Shown one piece after another: positions 36,916-49,865 of a stretch of 64,000 nt of DNA; within the stretch, counting starts at the first letter, position 1; each line of letters starts with the position of its first letter. The notes beneath the pieces are model-generated. The model made no database searches. It was given only the letters and a program-made list of their open reading frames with translations, and was not told the origin of the DNA. A program made the translations under genes and the position numbers. The stretch is from Pyxicephalus adspersus (taxonomy: Eukaryota; Chordata; Amphibia; Anura; Pyxicephalidae): positions 124,609,935-124,673,934 of the forward strand of contig NC_092860.1 in NCBI RefSeq assembly GCF_032062135.1. Direction: 5' to 3'.

Positions 36916-39900
36916 CCTATATGTTCGCAACATGTATACAATCTGCTAAATACCCAATAATTCCAAACTGCAGTTGTTTCAGGAATATTTTCCATTTCCA
37001 GTGCTTTGTAATAAAACATGGAAGGCTTGAGAACCAATAGGTTGGTGGAGTGGACGGAAATGTACCTAAATAAACTACACTGAAAAGCAATGCCAAACTC
37101 CCTTTGTTGAAAAAGGGAAGTGCCGATGAACCCTTATGAATTACTATGCATGGATTGTGGGTACTACACCAGAAAGCATATCAGGGGAAAACAAAAGGGG
37201 GTAACAGTTTTGGCAAAGGATACAAGAGAAATAACCCTCTAGTAACATATGACAATAGCGTGCCCATGGAAGAATGGTGAAGTTTGTGGATAACAACTAT
37301 TTTAATACAGTTGTGATACATGTAAATGTAAGCCAAAACAATATTTTCACAATTATTTTTGGGGCTGAATGGATGTTGGCGGTCAGAATGAGTGGAAAAC
37401 TGGGAGTATAAAGGGAGTACAGCATTGGAGTTGTCAAGCCAAAGGAGGGCTCTTAGCATGTAAATGGAGCTTGTCAGGCAAGGTGATCGGAGGTGAGTGC
37501 AGAATGGTGCAGAATGTTGATGATCATAGCTGTGGGCATTGTAAATGTGAGTAGTATTGTGTTGGTAAATGGTAGTGGTAAACATTCACTGGAAGGGTAA
37601 TACATGTAAACTGTGGTTATTGGAGGTGACCAGGGGTATGTAGGGCATGCAGGAAGGAGTAAGTAAAGGCAACTTTGAGTGGGGTAGCACTGACCTGTGA
37701 AGGGTGGTTAATGGAGATTGTCCATAGAGGTCAAGTTATATTGGAGTGATGAATTGAGGTGGTACAGGCTTTCTAAACAGAGGTGATCTGTGATTTAAAG
37801 GGATTAAGGGAAGTTGTTGTACAATATTTTATTTCCTGAGAAAGAGTTCATAAAAACGTTTCCTAAAACATTAAGATAAACCAATATGTATAAGATTATG
37901 TAGGGAGGTAAAAAGAGGGGCATAGAGCCCTGGCCAGCTAAGAGAATAATTAAACAATTCCAGAGGAGGCACTTACATTGGAAATAATTGAAAATTATTT
38001 ATGGAAAGGAAAAACACTGCATACAAGAATTTCTGATACTTGACTTTTCTGTGTTTCTGCAAAAGTGAATTTAAAAAGGGTTTACATACTTTAAGGGACA
38101 TGCACAGAGAAACTCATGCACACACACAAACAGCACTCTCGTACCCTTCTGTGCAAACACATACCATAAAAGCACTATTACACTGAATATAATGTAAAGA
38201 GAAGGAATTTTACTATATACAATTAGGTTTACATTTCATTTAGTTCTTATTTTGCTGCTCCAACAATGACTTCAAATTGCATTTTAAGGCCTTTGACGGT
38301 AAATACTTTAGCAATTCCATTGTTCTATATATCCTTGGGTTAGCTTGAACAATCTAATGTATTAACAATTAAAGAACACATAACTGGTTCCAAATACACT
38401 GTTTTGAAATAAACCGACAACAGCTTTTATGTATTACTAATCACTTTCTCCAAATTGAATTTGTATGGTTTCCGCTTGGGTAACAACACCCCCTTTATCG
38501 TCTGTCTTATTTAAATGCAAATTCTATAACATAGGGTTATTTTTGTAGCAAAATCAAGGAAACGTTTCACAGTGGGAGGAAAACACACAGACTGTATAAG
38601 TAATTACTAAAAAAAAAATGTTAGAGTGATCATGATTCTATACAAGAATTTTAAAAAGAAGCAATAGAAAGTGAAAATTTGATTCCTCAATAAAAATTTA
38701 TCTACAGTTTATAGGTTCAGATCAGTAAATTGACTCATAAAATGCAGCATATTTTGTATATGAAATAGAAAATTGAACTAGAAAAGGAACCAGTCTGTCA
38801 ATTCCTTGCACAACATTTAATCAGAGTTCCTTTTCTTCTTGCACAGTAAAAATAAATGAAAATTAAAAAGAAAAAAAAAAACACACAGACGTCACTTTTT
38901 TTTGTACACAATCAACAGTAAGATAAAGTCATACAAAATGTTACCCTGTTTTCTTTAAATGGTTAACATCCAACAGAACAGACAGAACAAATGCAAGTGA
39001 GTAATACATGTTAGACATATAAATACTGTAAATTATTCATTGAAAAATAATCTTTCCTGTGGATGAATGAGATTTGTCAAGGCAAAGGAGATAAACCAAA
39101 ATAGGTACATAAAAAGAATACTTTTTGATAGTGTCATTGTGAAAATTTGAGGCTCATATTTTTAACCAATTTCCTGAGTTACTTTTTAGACAAGATACTA
39201 CATGATGCTGTAAGCGTACTCAGTAAATGTAAAATATAATTTCTAGACATCAGCTTCAAAGCTGGAAACTGTTGCAACATAGCAAAATCATTTTTTTTGC
39301 ATGCTATCCACAGGTGTGTAGAAATATTTTCAGATGATGTATTATTAGATTTAAGGCAAACCTGTGCTGGCTTTAAGCACTTTAATTCAGTTGCTTTTGG
39401 ATGAAAGTTTGCCCGGTAAAAAACTCAGCACAGCTGCAGTTTAAATTGCATTGTAAAAAAAACTTAAACCAATATTGGTAATTATTCTTTTATCTGACTT
39501 ATAAAAGAAATAAAGATCATTTTTACATGGAAATTTTTTTTCAATATTATATGAAACCATTTCATTCTTTTATATGAACTTAAAGGAAACTTGAGATATA
39601 TTACCAAAGCCAAGAATTAATACTGTATTAGAATGCTTTATTGTGTCAAATTATTGTTAATAAATGATAGTTTCCAGGAGAGTTGCTAGCCTGTAACAAT
39701 TCCAAACAAATTGTGGATTCCACTTGCAGATTTTTACAGTTTAGGTTAAGAACAATGTTTGAATTTACACTACTAGGTTGGATCATTTTTTTTTGTAATG
39801 TAGCACAATGCGGCACATGGTTGCATATGTTAAAAAATGTATAGCTGAAGTATGAGAGCCATTGTTTCTCCAGGTCTTGATGCCATGTAGTCATGTGTTT

Positions 39901-40111
39901 AGTTCTGTATTTCTAGGTGATGTGGGTCAAATTAAAACATAGAATTATTTTTAGTCTTGAATATATATCTGGGCTTGCACAGATGTATTCATTTTTAAAG
40001 CAAACTCCATTTTTTATTTTAAAATAATGGCTAAAACCCCAGTTCAGATTTTTTTACTGTCCATATTTTTGATGGTAAAGATCTTTCTGTGGCAATGACA
40101 GTGGTGACAGA
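36916..40111. other. Non-coding
   Basis: Open frames at 37181-37585 are low-information. A G-rich, GTGG-repetitive stretch lies at about 37360-37800, without a clear unit. Confidence 0.5.
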
Positions 40112-40402
40112 GAAAGGCTGGGTACACTCGTGCAATATATGTCGTTGGAAAGGATCTTTCGTGATCCATTCCAACGACTAAGGATTGCACGATGCATGGA
40201 CGAGTGTTGTACATAGAGCATCGTTGTGCTCTCTGGAGAGGGGAGGGGGAGAACGACAGAGCGGCACCCCGCTGTGCACTCTCCCCCTTCGCTTCTATTA
40301 GGATTGTCCATCGTCCCTGGATCCACCAGGACAGTCATTTGGACGATGGACAACAGGCAGTGTACACACGCCAGATTCTCGTCCGATATCGGCTCTGAGA
40401 CA
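40112..40402 (+). mobile_element. MITE of the GGCTGGGTACAC group, right end unclear
   Basis: Left end GGCTGGGTACACTCGTGCAA resembles the ends of the element at 33739. CGATGGACAA and GTACACACGCC near 40350-40370 belong to the opposite end. Higher GC than the surroundings. No clean duplication seen. Confidence 0.5.
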
Positions 40403-40919
40403 AAAAGAAAGTGATGGGATTATCCCCAGTGTGGACACAGACATGGCCTTTACTGCTGTCTGAATCTGTATTGGAAAGATTGCCTTTTACATCTTGTGCC
40501 TGAAACCATTACCTCCATTACAATATCCACATACTGATTTACTAAGGACTACATGTATTCATCATTTAAATTTTATTATTTTGTTGTTTTAAAGAACGAC
40601 AGACTGAGATGTGATACACAGTGATAGCCATAGATTGTAAGAATGACATACATTGATTGATATATATTGGAATGGACAAACTCAGACCAACAGAAATGGA
40701 TGAAAGTTGACTTGGATGTTCAAACACACTATGATATACATACTAGATATTCATACTTAGTTATATTACAGAAGACCTAGCAATTCACACAAAAGTGTCA
40801 GGCAGGATTAAGGTTGGGGCTCTGTGTCTTTTTTTTCCGGCAAAATCATGCTCAAGGCATTTTCCTATTGAACATCACTCTAATATAATATTAGCTGTAG
40901 ATATAGTAATTATAGAAGG

Positions 40920-40981
40920 AGTTCCCTGACAACTTGAAAGTTTTTCAAAGGGGTTCCCCATGTTTAGGTCAAGAAACACTG
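40920..40981 (-). mobile_element. hAT MITE end fragment
   Basis: Contains GGGGTTCCCCATG and a terminal AAGAAACACTG, matching the end of the CAGTGTTTCTCAACC family. The other half is not recognisable. Confidence 0.5.
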
Positions 40982-41283
40982 TTCTAAGGCATTGGAACTC
41001 ATGCAAAGGAATGCTTTGGCCACGTTTGTCAAATATTAAATCAATTTTTCAATCAGACAAATATTTTGACATAATAAATTACCCTTCTCTGGAAGCTCCT
41101 GAACTTGAACACCTGAAGCCTCAAAAGTCAAACAACATCTTTCCCCTTGTAGTATTTGTAAATGTAATTTTTTGACATTATTGTTGAGTTATGGCACAGA
41201 TAGAAAGATTAATAGAAGTAATAGGAATAGACGTAATATGGATTTGTTAGTCTGTCATTAAGCTAAAAGATTGGTCTATTTAA

Positions 41284-41656
41284 AGCACAACTAAACTAGA
41301 AACAAAAAAATGACACTTACCTTTAATACCACAGGTCCCTCGATGGAGCGGGTTCTTCCCACAATCTGGTCCCATGTCGTCCTACATGCAAGATTGGGTT
41401 ATGTAGCCATCTCTTTCCCCTAGGAGAAAAAATGCCCCTTCTACGCATGCCCGATACTAGGGAATGCACAGAAGGAGCAGCCAGAGCCTCCCAAGATGCG
41501 TAACCTAGGTATCCCAGATGTCTCTGCACTCCCATTAAGCCTAGATCGCCGCTGGTGTTGCACTTAAAAAAAAACAAAAAAAACAACATTTTTACCTTAC
41601 ATAGAAGGGTTGTCTACCCTTCTATGTAAAGTAAAAATGTTGAGTTTAGGTATGCT
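41284..41656 (-). mobile_element. TTAA-type MITE, copy 2, intact (373 bp)
   Basis: Flanked by TTAA at 41280-41283 and 41657-41660. Termini AGCACAACTAAACT and, inverted, AGCATACCTAAACTCA. A near-perfect 25-bp hairpin (41586-41610 with 41616-41640) lies just inside the right end. TTAA duplications point to a piggyBac- or Kolobok-mobilised element. Confidence 0.85.
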
Positions 41657-42268
41657 TTAAGGCCTCGTAATAACCATAAAACCAAAATATCCCAATTCTT
41701 CATAGATGCCTGGTTCCCAGCTGTATGCTATGGTTCCTTTTGCAAATTTCCATCTTCGTATAAGACACAGTAGTGATATAGGGCTAAGTGGAAGGAACCA
41801 CAACATGCAACATGGGACCCAATAAAATGACACTCTCAGAACTGTTTAAGATAGAAGTCTTTGTACAGATCTCCTAAACAGATCAAAGTTTGCATGAATT
41901 GGTTCCAGGATAGGGAAGTATACACCCTCACCTTTAATGTTCTTTTTTTTAAAAATGTAACAGGAATCTTTTTCTGCAGAACACCTAAACTCAAAATTTG
42001 GAGGCATGTCATATATTGTTATCAATGCTTAATAGATATTTAAAAGTCATTGAAATCAATTAGGGTAATATGATTTTAAAACATTATATTCTAGCAGTAA
42101 CTATCTGCTTATAAAACAGCTTTTGGTTCCGCTCTCTCCTCCTTGCCTTAAAATCAAATTACAAATTCATTTAACTGCATTAGGGCACTCGTGAATGCAT
42201 TTTCTAGTGAGACAGATCCCCTGGGAAAGCGGCAAATGACAATTATTTAATTATTTTCATCTTTATAG

Positions 42269-42292
42269 AATATATATATATATATATATATT
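42269..42292. repeat. (TA)n microsatellite
   Basis: About 11 TA units. Shorter runs occur at 24462-24478, 44863-44879, 20212-20222 and 57132-57142. Confidence 0.9.
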
Positions 42293-44227
42293 TATAAAAG
42301 CTCCATACGCTATAATTTAAAATTTCATAATAAAAAGAATATTTTGAAATAAAAAGAATCATAAACTGTTGTAATGATGATGCATGATGTAATCCTGCAG
42401 AGTATAAGAAGAATTGCAAACAGGAATGCAGTAAGGAAAGAAGAAAAAATGGAGAAATGGATGGGTAATTTATGAGTATATAAAGGCAACATTTTATGTT
42501 TTGGATAGAGTGTAGAAGTTATAGACCCTTTGCCTAAATTACTGCAGTCTTTTTCTCTTTTCCCCCACTGGTCATATTCATCCCTCTGTTCTCTTTATTA
42601 TTTGTTTCCAAAATATACTTGTCATTTTTCAAAAGATGTTCTAGTTGACTTTTTTTTATCTGGCTTCAGTATTATTGAGTCTAGACAAGCATGTAGCAAA
42701 TAAAAACTGGGGAATGGCAAATTCAGATTTGGACGTTATTCCCATTTAGGTTGTTCCTATATAGATATGGATTTTACAGTAATTAATAATGAACATCCTT
42801 TGAGGAAAACACAGTGTTCCTCATCCCTGTATTGCCCTAATGATAAGAGTAGCAAAATAAATCATATTTATGTCAAACAGGCAAAAGATGGTTTCTTTTT
42901 CTTGGCTTGTTTTCCAGTGCCATTGTGCATAAAAGACGTAAATGGAAACAAAACTTCTCCTGTTAAATGAGGATAACAACTGGGTGGAAGATTATGTATA
43001 TAATGATTGTCTTACATGCTATTTTTTTTAATGCAGCTATAGGTTTATACCAAAACCCCTGTATGTGTCCCCCATCCTCCATAACTAGTGTTAAAAAACA
43101 GACATCTGATACTGTGCGGTCAATCTTTGTACTGTCTGATTTTAAGCGGTGCTGAGCAGTGTTTGCTTTCAATTTTCTTCCCATCACCTTTGCTCCAGTG
43201 TTCAAGGGCATCACAGAGTTCCATAGTGACAAGTGAGAGCATCTCCCTGTTGTACTCACATATTAAATGATAGTTAGCTGTAGACTGAACTAGAAAGGTC
43301 ACTTTTATTTTTTTTAAAAGGAATAAATATTTCAGCTATATTTTTTTATCAATGTTTTGTCTAAAATGGAGAAATCCTTTACGAACAATATATCCTGCTT
43401 TGTAGATTGAGTCCAAGATGTGGTGAAGAAACAGATCCGTAGTCAACGCTTACAACCTAGACTGTGGTCATTTCTATGGAAATTTTTTAAAAAAGAAATA
43501 GGTTTTTCAATTCATGTATTTTTAGCTAAATCCAGTAACTGTACCAAATGTTTTTTGTTGCCGTTCAATAAACAAAGTTGAACCTAGGTGCTCATTACAA
43601 AAATGTTTATGGAGAATCCCATATAGTTTGTTCAATGCTTTGTTATGTTTGTTGTTCCTCAGGTACTTGGTAAATATAGAGTTCAGCTTTAATTGCAACT
43701 TCAAACTAAACCAATAAAAAGTCAAATTGTGAGATGCTCAACATGCTAGGGATGAGAAAAAGCCTCTTAATGGAAATGTTTGAGAATGTTAGCCATGAGC
43801 ATTTGAAGTTAATTGCAAATTGCCTGAAAATTACATTGTCCTCAAAAATGCAGAGCAGAGTTGGGAAATTCTTGAGAACTTTTCCCTTAAAAAATTAATT
43901 CAAAAAAGCATGTGATTTTTCTGTAAATCAAAGTTAAGTTTATGACTGGCTTACATTGGTTAGGTAGCGGCTCTTATTTTTTATCGGTGCACTAGGTGGT
44001 GGTGTTTATATGTTGCACAATGATTATTATAATACTAGAATTATTCATGAACTGCGTAAATTGTGTTACAATGAGTAAATTAGATGTAAATCTACTCACT
44101 AGAGATATATTTTTACAAGTCCCCCTGATAACCATGTTCATTGACTTTACTTTTACTTATCACTAGCACTGGCTATTACATTTTTGAGAGGGGCTAAATG
44201 CAGAAATCAAGGCACTGCATATCTGGT

Positions 44228-44243
44228 AACCCCCCCCCCCCCA
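44228..44243. repeat. Poly-C tract
   Basis: Run of about 14 C (44229-44242). A second run lies at 45976-45986. Confidence 0.9.
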
Positions 44244-45346
44244 ACTTGTTGGCCATAAAGCCTCATTCTTTTTCCTTATATAAAGGTTGGGGACTGCTGT
44301 TGTAGAAAAAGCAGACCTTGTAGAGAGGTTAAAAAGAAGCAGTTGGAGCAGCAAACCGCCCTGAGATACTTGAAAGGGATTTCAATTGTCTTAACCAATC
44401 CTTTTCATTTTAGTGCTAACCTGGGGTTTTAGGCAGCTGAGGACTGGATGACGCTTGTGAACGGTAGCGGTACCACTGGAAAAATACAACAGTCTGAAAA
44501 AGTTTAAATTGAAATCTGGATCCTGCAATAACTTGTACTCTCATTGTTTAATATTTGAAAGGAAAAAACAGATATATAGATTTATAGACAAAACAGAAAA
44601 TTGCTTGAGGTCTTTAAAGTAAAAGCTGATTTTGAGAGCAAATCACTGTACTGTGTTCAGTGCCTTAGAAACAGTTTATGTACACACATATGGCTTTCAC
44701 TGTGAACCACCCCTTCTTCTTTTTTTTTTTTACTGAGTAACAATTCTTACAGCCATTGCAGTATCTAAATTGTAAAGTAACAAAATAGTTGGGTTATAAA
44801 TCGGCATTTCAAGAATATTATGTTTCAGCCTGTTTCATTAGTTAAAGCAGTTTTAATTTTTCTTATATATATATATATTTACAGTAATAATAGACAAAGT
44901 TGTTTAAAATCTTGGAACAACCCAAATATAACAACAGTTCAGTGAAATATGTACAGAATTTACAGATATGTTTACACTTTTGACTGCTCGGTCAACAGCC
45001 CAACAATGCCTCAGTCCGCAATTATCAGGTTCCTCTGGCAATTTTGAGGTTAATACACAGAAACAGAACACAGAGCATTTTTTTTTCCCTTTTTTTAAAA
45101 GAATTCCTGACCTGTTACAAAGTTTTGGCAAGCTTACAATCCATTAGATGAACATTCTCCATTAAATGATTTAACATTTTAAGACGTAACAGATTTTTAC
45201 AAAGAAAATCAATTTGGTATAATGACCTCCGAGTCAGAAAACAGCTACTTTATAGGAAGCCTGGAAATATACACAGGATTTCCGTTTTGTTCTTTCAAAA
45301 GTTATGTCACCCCCTATAAAGGCCTATTTAAAATTTGTCTTTGTGT

Positions 45347-45460
45347 CTAGTAAGCCTGCTTTGGCGTGGCAGAGGTTGGTTTATCATAGGATGATGATGG
45401 CACTGATAAATTATTTCTGTCCTTTAAGAATGATAGGCCACTGCAATCTCTTTCCCCACT
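45347..45460 (-). other. Possible terminal exon, unverified
   Basis: On the minus strand an AG after GAGATTGC (near 45450) opens a frame reading GLSFLKDRNNLSVP and ending TPKQAY before TAG at 45347. It is followed by AT-rich DNA that looks like a 3' UTR. The peptide is not low-complexity, but I do not recognise it, and a 98-residue open frame can arise by chance in 64 kb. Confidence 0.2.
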
Positions 45461-45969
45461 TATCAACAAAACATTAAAACCTTTGTTACTTTTTCCATAG
45501 AAAAAAAAGATTTTTTCAAATGCAGAAATGAAAACAATGACTTCTGATAAATAAATGTACCGCATCTGTACAAAGCCTAATGGTAGGAAAGGGATGCTTG
45601 GACTGGATACAATGCTCCGGGTATCAGACCATGACAACAGCACAATTATTATCTTTTAGATTTTTTTTTTGTTTTTTGTTTTTTAATTATTGTACAAGCT
45701 ATGGAAATTGATGATTATACCACATATTAAACAAGAAAACATTAGATCCTCAAATCCTTATTTAAACAGTGTCTACAGATTAAAGTGATATGCCTTGTGA
45801 GATCACAACGAAAAGTTTCCTTTTTAATAATTTATATATCAAATATTGAGAACTGTAATAGTGAACCGTGGAAAAAGTAAGTAAATATTCAGCCTCAGAA
45901 ACTTGCATTACTTCAATTTTATGAAATAATTTCAAGGTGTTTTTCATATTTTCTCATCGGCCTCTGATA

Positions 45970-46560
45970 TCAACCCCCCCCCCCATAACATTTCAATGGG
46001 ATTCAAATTTAGGCTTTGGCTAGGCCAGTCCATAACCTTCAATTTTCACTTTGAGGCATTCCTTGGTGGATTTGCTAATTTGCTTCAGATCATTATCATT
46101 GTAAAAGATCCATTTCTACTTTTGGATAGATGACCTCACATTCTAACACTTATAAGACACAGAGCAAAGTAACCCTGAACCATAACATTTCCATTCTCAT
46201 GCCTACAGTTGGAAATAGGTTCTCTTGAAATCACATCTTCAGTTCATCATCATCATCATCAGAATGCCATTTGCCTATTTTTACATTCAAAGGCAAGCTA
46301 TAGTCTTGCTTTAGATTTTTTTTAGACAGAAATTGCTTTTTTGGTATACCTTCCATGCACGTTTAATTGGTACAATATATTTTCGATATTGTAGATGCAT
46401 AAACTTGTGCACAAAACGTTACCTGCAGATCCCACAATACAATTTCGTTTTTTTAGCCTCAAATAATCAGGTCAGTCCTAGACAATTTACATTTTTTTTT
46501 AAATCTACACCATGTAGATTACTTTACTTACAGTGAAATGGTTTATTTTACGGTATTTGT
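45970..46560 (-). mobile_element. Old Tc1-like transposase remnant
   Basis: The minus strand around 46000-46030 gives a WPSQSLNLNPIE-type motif, the conserved end of the Tc1 catalytic core. The weak similarity extends to about 46560. The poly-C run at 45976-45986 interrupts it. No termini found. Confidence 0.6.
46238..46261. repeat. (ATC)n microsatellite
   Basis: Seven or so TCA/ATC units within the Tc1-like remnant. Confidence 0.85.
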
Positions 46561-49500
46561 TGATCTTTTTCAATCCATTGCTAGGCTTAACACACTCATA
46601 ACCTTCTCTTTGAGGGCCTTTGAGGGCTGTTTTAAGTTAACATGCACAATATTAGCATGGGACCCATTTAACTAAGACAGATTTCACGGATTTTATGAAT
46701 TTTAGTAAGCAATGAGACATGTGGGGTATACTTATTTTTTCCCATGTGACAAATATTTTTTTTTTTTATAATTTAGAATATAAAAAATTATACATCATGT
46801 CATGATTTTTGTGTCATTTGTTGAAATATATCACTTTGATCCATATGCACTCTTTAAATTAGGATCTAGTGCTTGGATATTGAAAATGTCAACAGTTTTC
46901 TTGGGGTTGGAGGGCTGCTTTTCTTTTAAATTCTTTTTAACTAGGTCTGCAAGAGCTATCCTATCTCTGCATTTTCTGAATTTCCATTTTTGAAATTCTT
47001 CCCTACTTCCTTTGTTAAATACATATGGCAGGCTTAGCACATCACACAAGAGACGTTGATTACAGTGTAATATACTTCTAATGATATGCTAACAACAAAC
47101 ATGTCTACTGTAACTGTGGCCAAACAATTCTATCTTTGATCCATCCACTTTACAAGTGACCCAATGCAAATAATTCTTACAAATACCAATCACAGAATTA
47201 ATGGGCCTCCCTGATGATGTTCAATTTCTAATATGATTGAGGAATTTATACCTTTACATTACCTTGTCACCCTGGAAAGATCATATTACTGTTATCTTGG
47301 AACTTTTCAAATTTAAAAGGGTAGATTTTGTGTTTTTTTTTTTTAGTTTTTAGAGATAGGGGCTTTAGGTATTAGCCATTCACAAATCAGAAATTTCCCG
47401 TTTTAGTCTATGATATGCCCTTTATCTAATTCATGACAATGTTTTTATTCAGAGGTGAAAATGGTTTATTTTTATCATTTAACATAAAAGTGAATGATTC
47501 TACTTTTTCTATAGTGGAAACCACTACAGAGAGTAGCACTCGGTATGCAAAATATATAGGCTATATATTAATATAGAGAGCATAGAAAAATATATAATTG
47601 TATATTTATCTGAACTAATTCTAGATAATTACTTGATATATTAAGTTGGTAATTGATCACCGATTGATGTCTTGCTGCTTCTAAATCTGAAGACATTTTT
47701 TTCAAAGCTGTAAAAAAATTGGCCAGACATATAGGCTATAGTTAACTAAAGTGAGTGAGTATATTACAACATTTTCTAGGATTGCAGACTGGGACCCAGA
47801 TAGTGGAGTAAGGTACTAATATAGAATAAAGTGTGGTGGTGGGGGAAGATATAATGCAGTTTTCATCAAGTCAAATGTGAAGACACTGTAATCCAAACTT
47901 CTCAATCTGAGCTTCTTTCAGTAAGACCTATACGGAGCTAGATGCAAACCTAACTTCAGCAGTGATGGCCATGTTCCAATGCAGGTCAGAAATGCTTGCT
48001 CCTGACTTGACTCTGATATGGAAAATTAATGTAGAATTACAGGGTTGTCTCAACTTTGACTCCAGGGCTATAATGGCAAGTAAAAAAAGCCTATTTGATC
48101 TTTAAATAATATAACCATTGCATGGTATGATTTCATTTATAAAATAGCTTTCATTGAGTAAACTTAATCTCCTTTCCCATTCTAAAGTTGTTTTTCAGCA
48201 CAGGCCATTTTTAGTGGAAGTGCATCAGTGTTGTTCTTTGCTTACACATCATGTCTTTTCATAGCAGTCAGTAAAACAACTGGTAGATTGTCATCGTCTG
48301 ATGTTGTAATGCTGTTACATGATAATGCTGTACACTGAGGCGTATTAATGCCATCAGTACTGTAGTCAAAACAGCACCGAGCACACAAATCCTATAATGA
48401 TTTGTTGTAGAAAACCCACTGATATGTCTAAGTGGGGTAAAGTTGAACAAATACCAAGGTCTCACTAGCATGATTTTCCTTAAGGCAAATGGATATTTTT
48501 CAACTGTTCCGTCTATTGATTAATATCAAGTGGATGCATACTGAACAAGGGTAAAGTTATAAACAAATGGACAGTCAACCCAATGTACATTATACTTGTA
48601 TACATTATACATTTCCAATAACATTCCAATAAAAAACATTTATGATACAGAGTTATCTTTTGCAAATGTCTACCATGTTATTTTTTCTTTCCTCAGAAAA
48701 ACCCCATCCCACAAGACACCTTATTTATATTTAATTCTTACTGCTTCCGAAATATGAATTTGTGCTATTTAGGTTGTTTTATATTTTTCATTTTAAAGCC
48801 TAACTGAAACTTTACACTTTTTATCTCTATATAGCCCTGTATACATGAATAAGGATTTGTGACTGACCTATTTGTGCATGGCAGTGCTGTAAAAAAATAC
48901 CCTTCTCTTTCAGTGAAAATGGTGTTTTCTGTCTTTCCACTGCAGTGATCACTACTGGCACAGTTGGGTGGCAGTTACACCTTTTACAAGTTTTCACACA
49001 GGCATGGCACACAGTGCAGTCATTGTTACCCAAATTGTAAATTAAACAATGTTTGAGAACTAATGTACTAATGCTAGATTTTTACTAAATACAAATACAA
49101 ATGATCATCATGGATTGAACACATTATATATACTTATTACCTTTAATACTTGCAATACAGACAAATTTCTTTATTATGATTTTTGACAAAATGTGATTCT
49201 GAATACACTTTTTAACTAACATTGCTATAGTTTTGATTATTTGTGTAGTTATAAAGAAATGGTATACTGTTATTCCTGGCATAAGGCTAGCTATTACTGG
49301 TTTGTAAATTTGGCCCATGTATGCATTGTTTGAATGGAATTGGCCATTTAACTACAAGCAGGTATAAAAAGACCCATATGTGCAATTCTGCTGTGTGTTT
49401 GTTCAAAAATGTATTTTAAAATAGTATAATATGTAATTTATATACTGTATTAGACAACTGTAATGTCCTCCAAAGAAGGAGCCTGAGATAAGAGCTGGTG

Positions 49501-49734
49501 GCACTGTAACCATATCAGACTCCATTTTACATTCTTGTAATCTCATACAGAGAGCTGGCTGATAGAAGAGAATTAAGATTTCATTAGTACACTCCTGTTT
49601 CTTTATTACATTCAAACAAAACCTCAATTTTACCTTTTCAAATTTAACCAGTCAATTTTCTCCTTGTCCCAACCAGTCATTGATGAGCAACCACAGTTCT
49701 AATTCCCCTTCCTATCATAGTCTACATTCTTCAT
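46561..49734. other. Non-coding
   Basis: Possible further Tc1-like decay up to about 47160, too weak to annotate. Nothing else recognised. Confidence 0.5.
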
Positions 49735-49865
49735 CAGTGGCAAACGTAGCCAGCTGTGGACCCCTATGCAGAACTGGCTTAGGGCCCCTGTGAGGAGGGT
49801 CCATGCCCTTGTGCAGTGGCACATTTTGCACCTCCCTATGTCCCCCCTGTTGCTCACCTCAATGA
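49735..49865 (+). repeat. Interspersed repeat, GTGGACATAG family, copy 2
   Basis: Same block order as the copy at 34895-35025: CAGTGGCAAACGTAG, ACCCCTATGCAGAAC, GGGCCCCTGTGAGGAGGGT, TTGTGCAGTGGCACATTTTG. No termini or duplication recognised. Confidence 0.6.

Larger units (their letters stand above)
41661..45346. other. Non-coding
   Basis: Includes (TA)n at 42269, a poly-C run at 44229 and an AT-rich stretch at 44700-45340. Short overlapping frames near 42963-43302 on both strands have no recognisable motif. Confidence 0.5.

Noticed and set aside
36834..37037. Minus-strand open frame containing KAGQNTLLSVKLGDPA
   Set aside because: This phrase is the translation of the palindromic MITE; it recurs at 12.8 and 59.9 kb.
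37181..37585. 134-residue minus-strand open frame
   Set aside because: No recognisable domain, no splice context, AT/CA-rich composition; consistent with chance.
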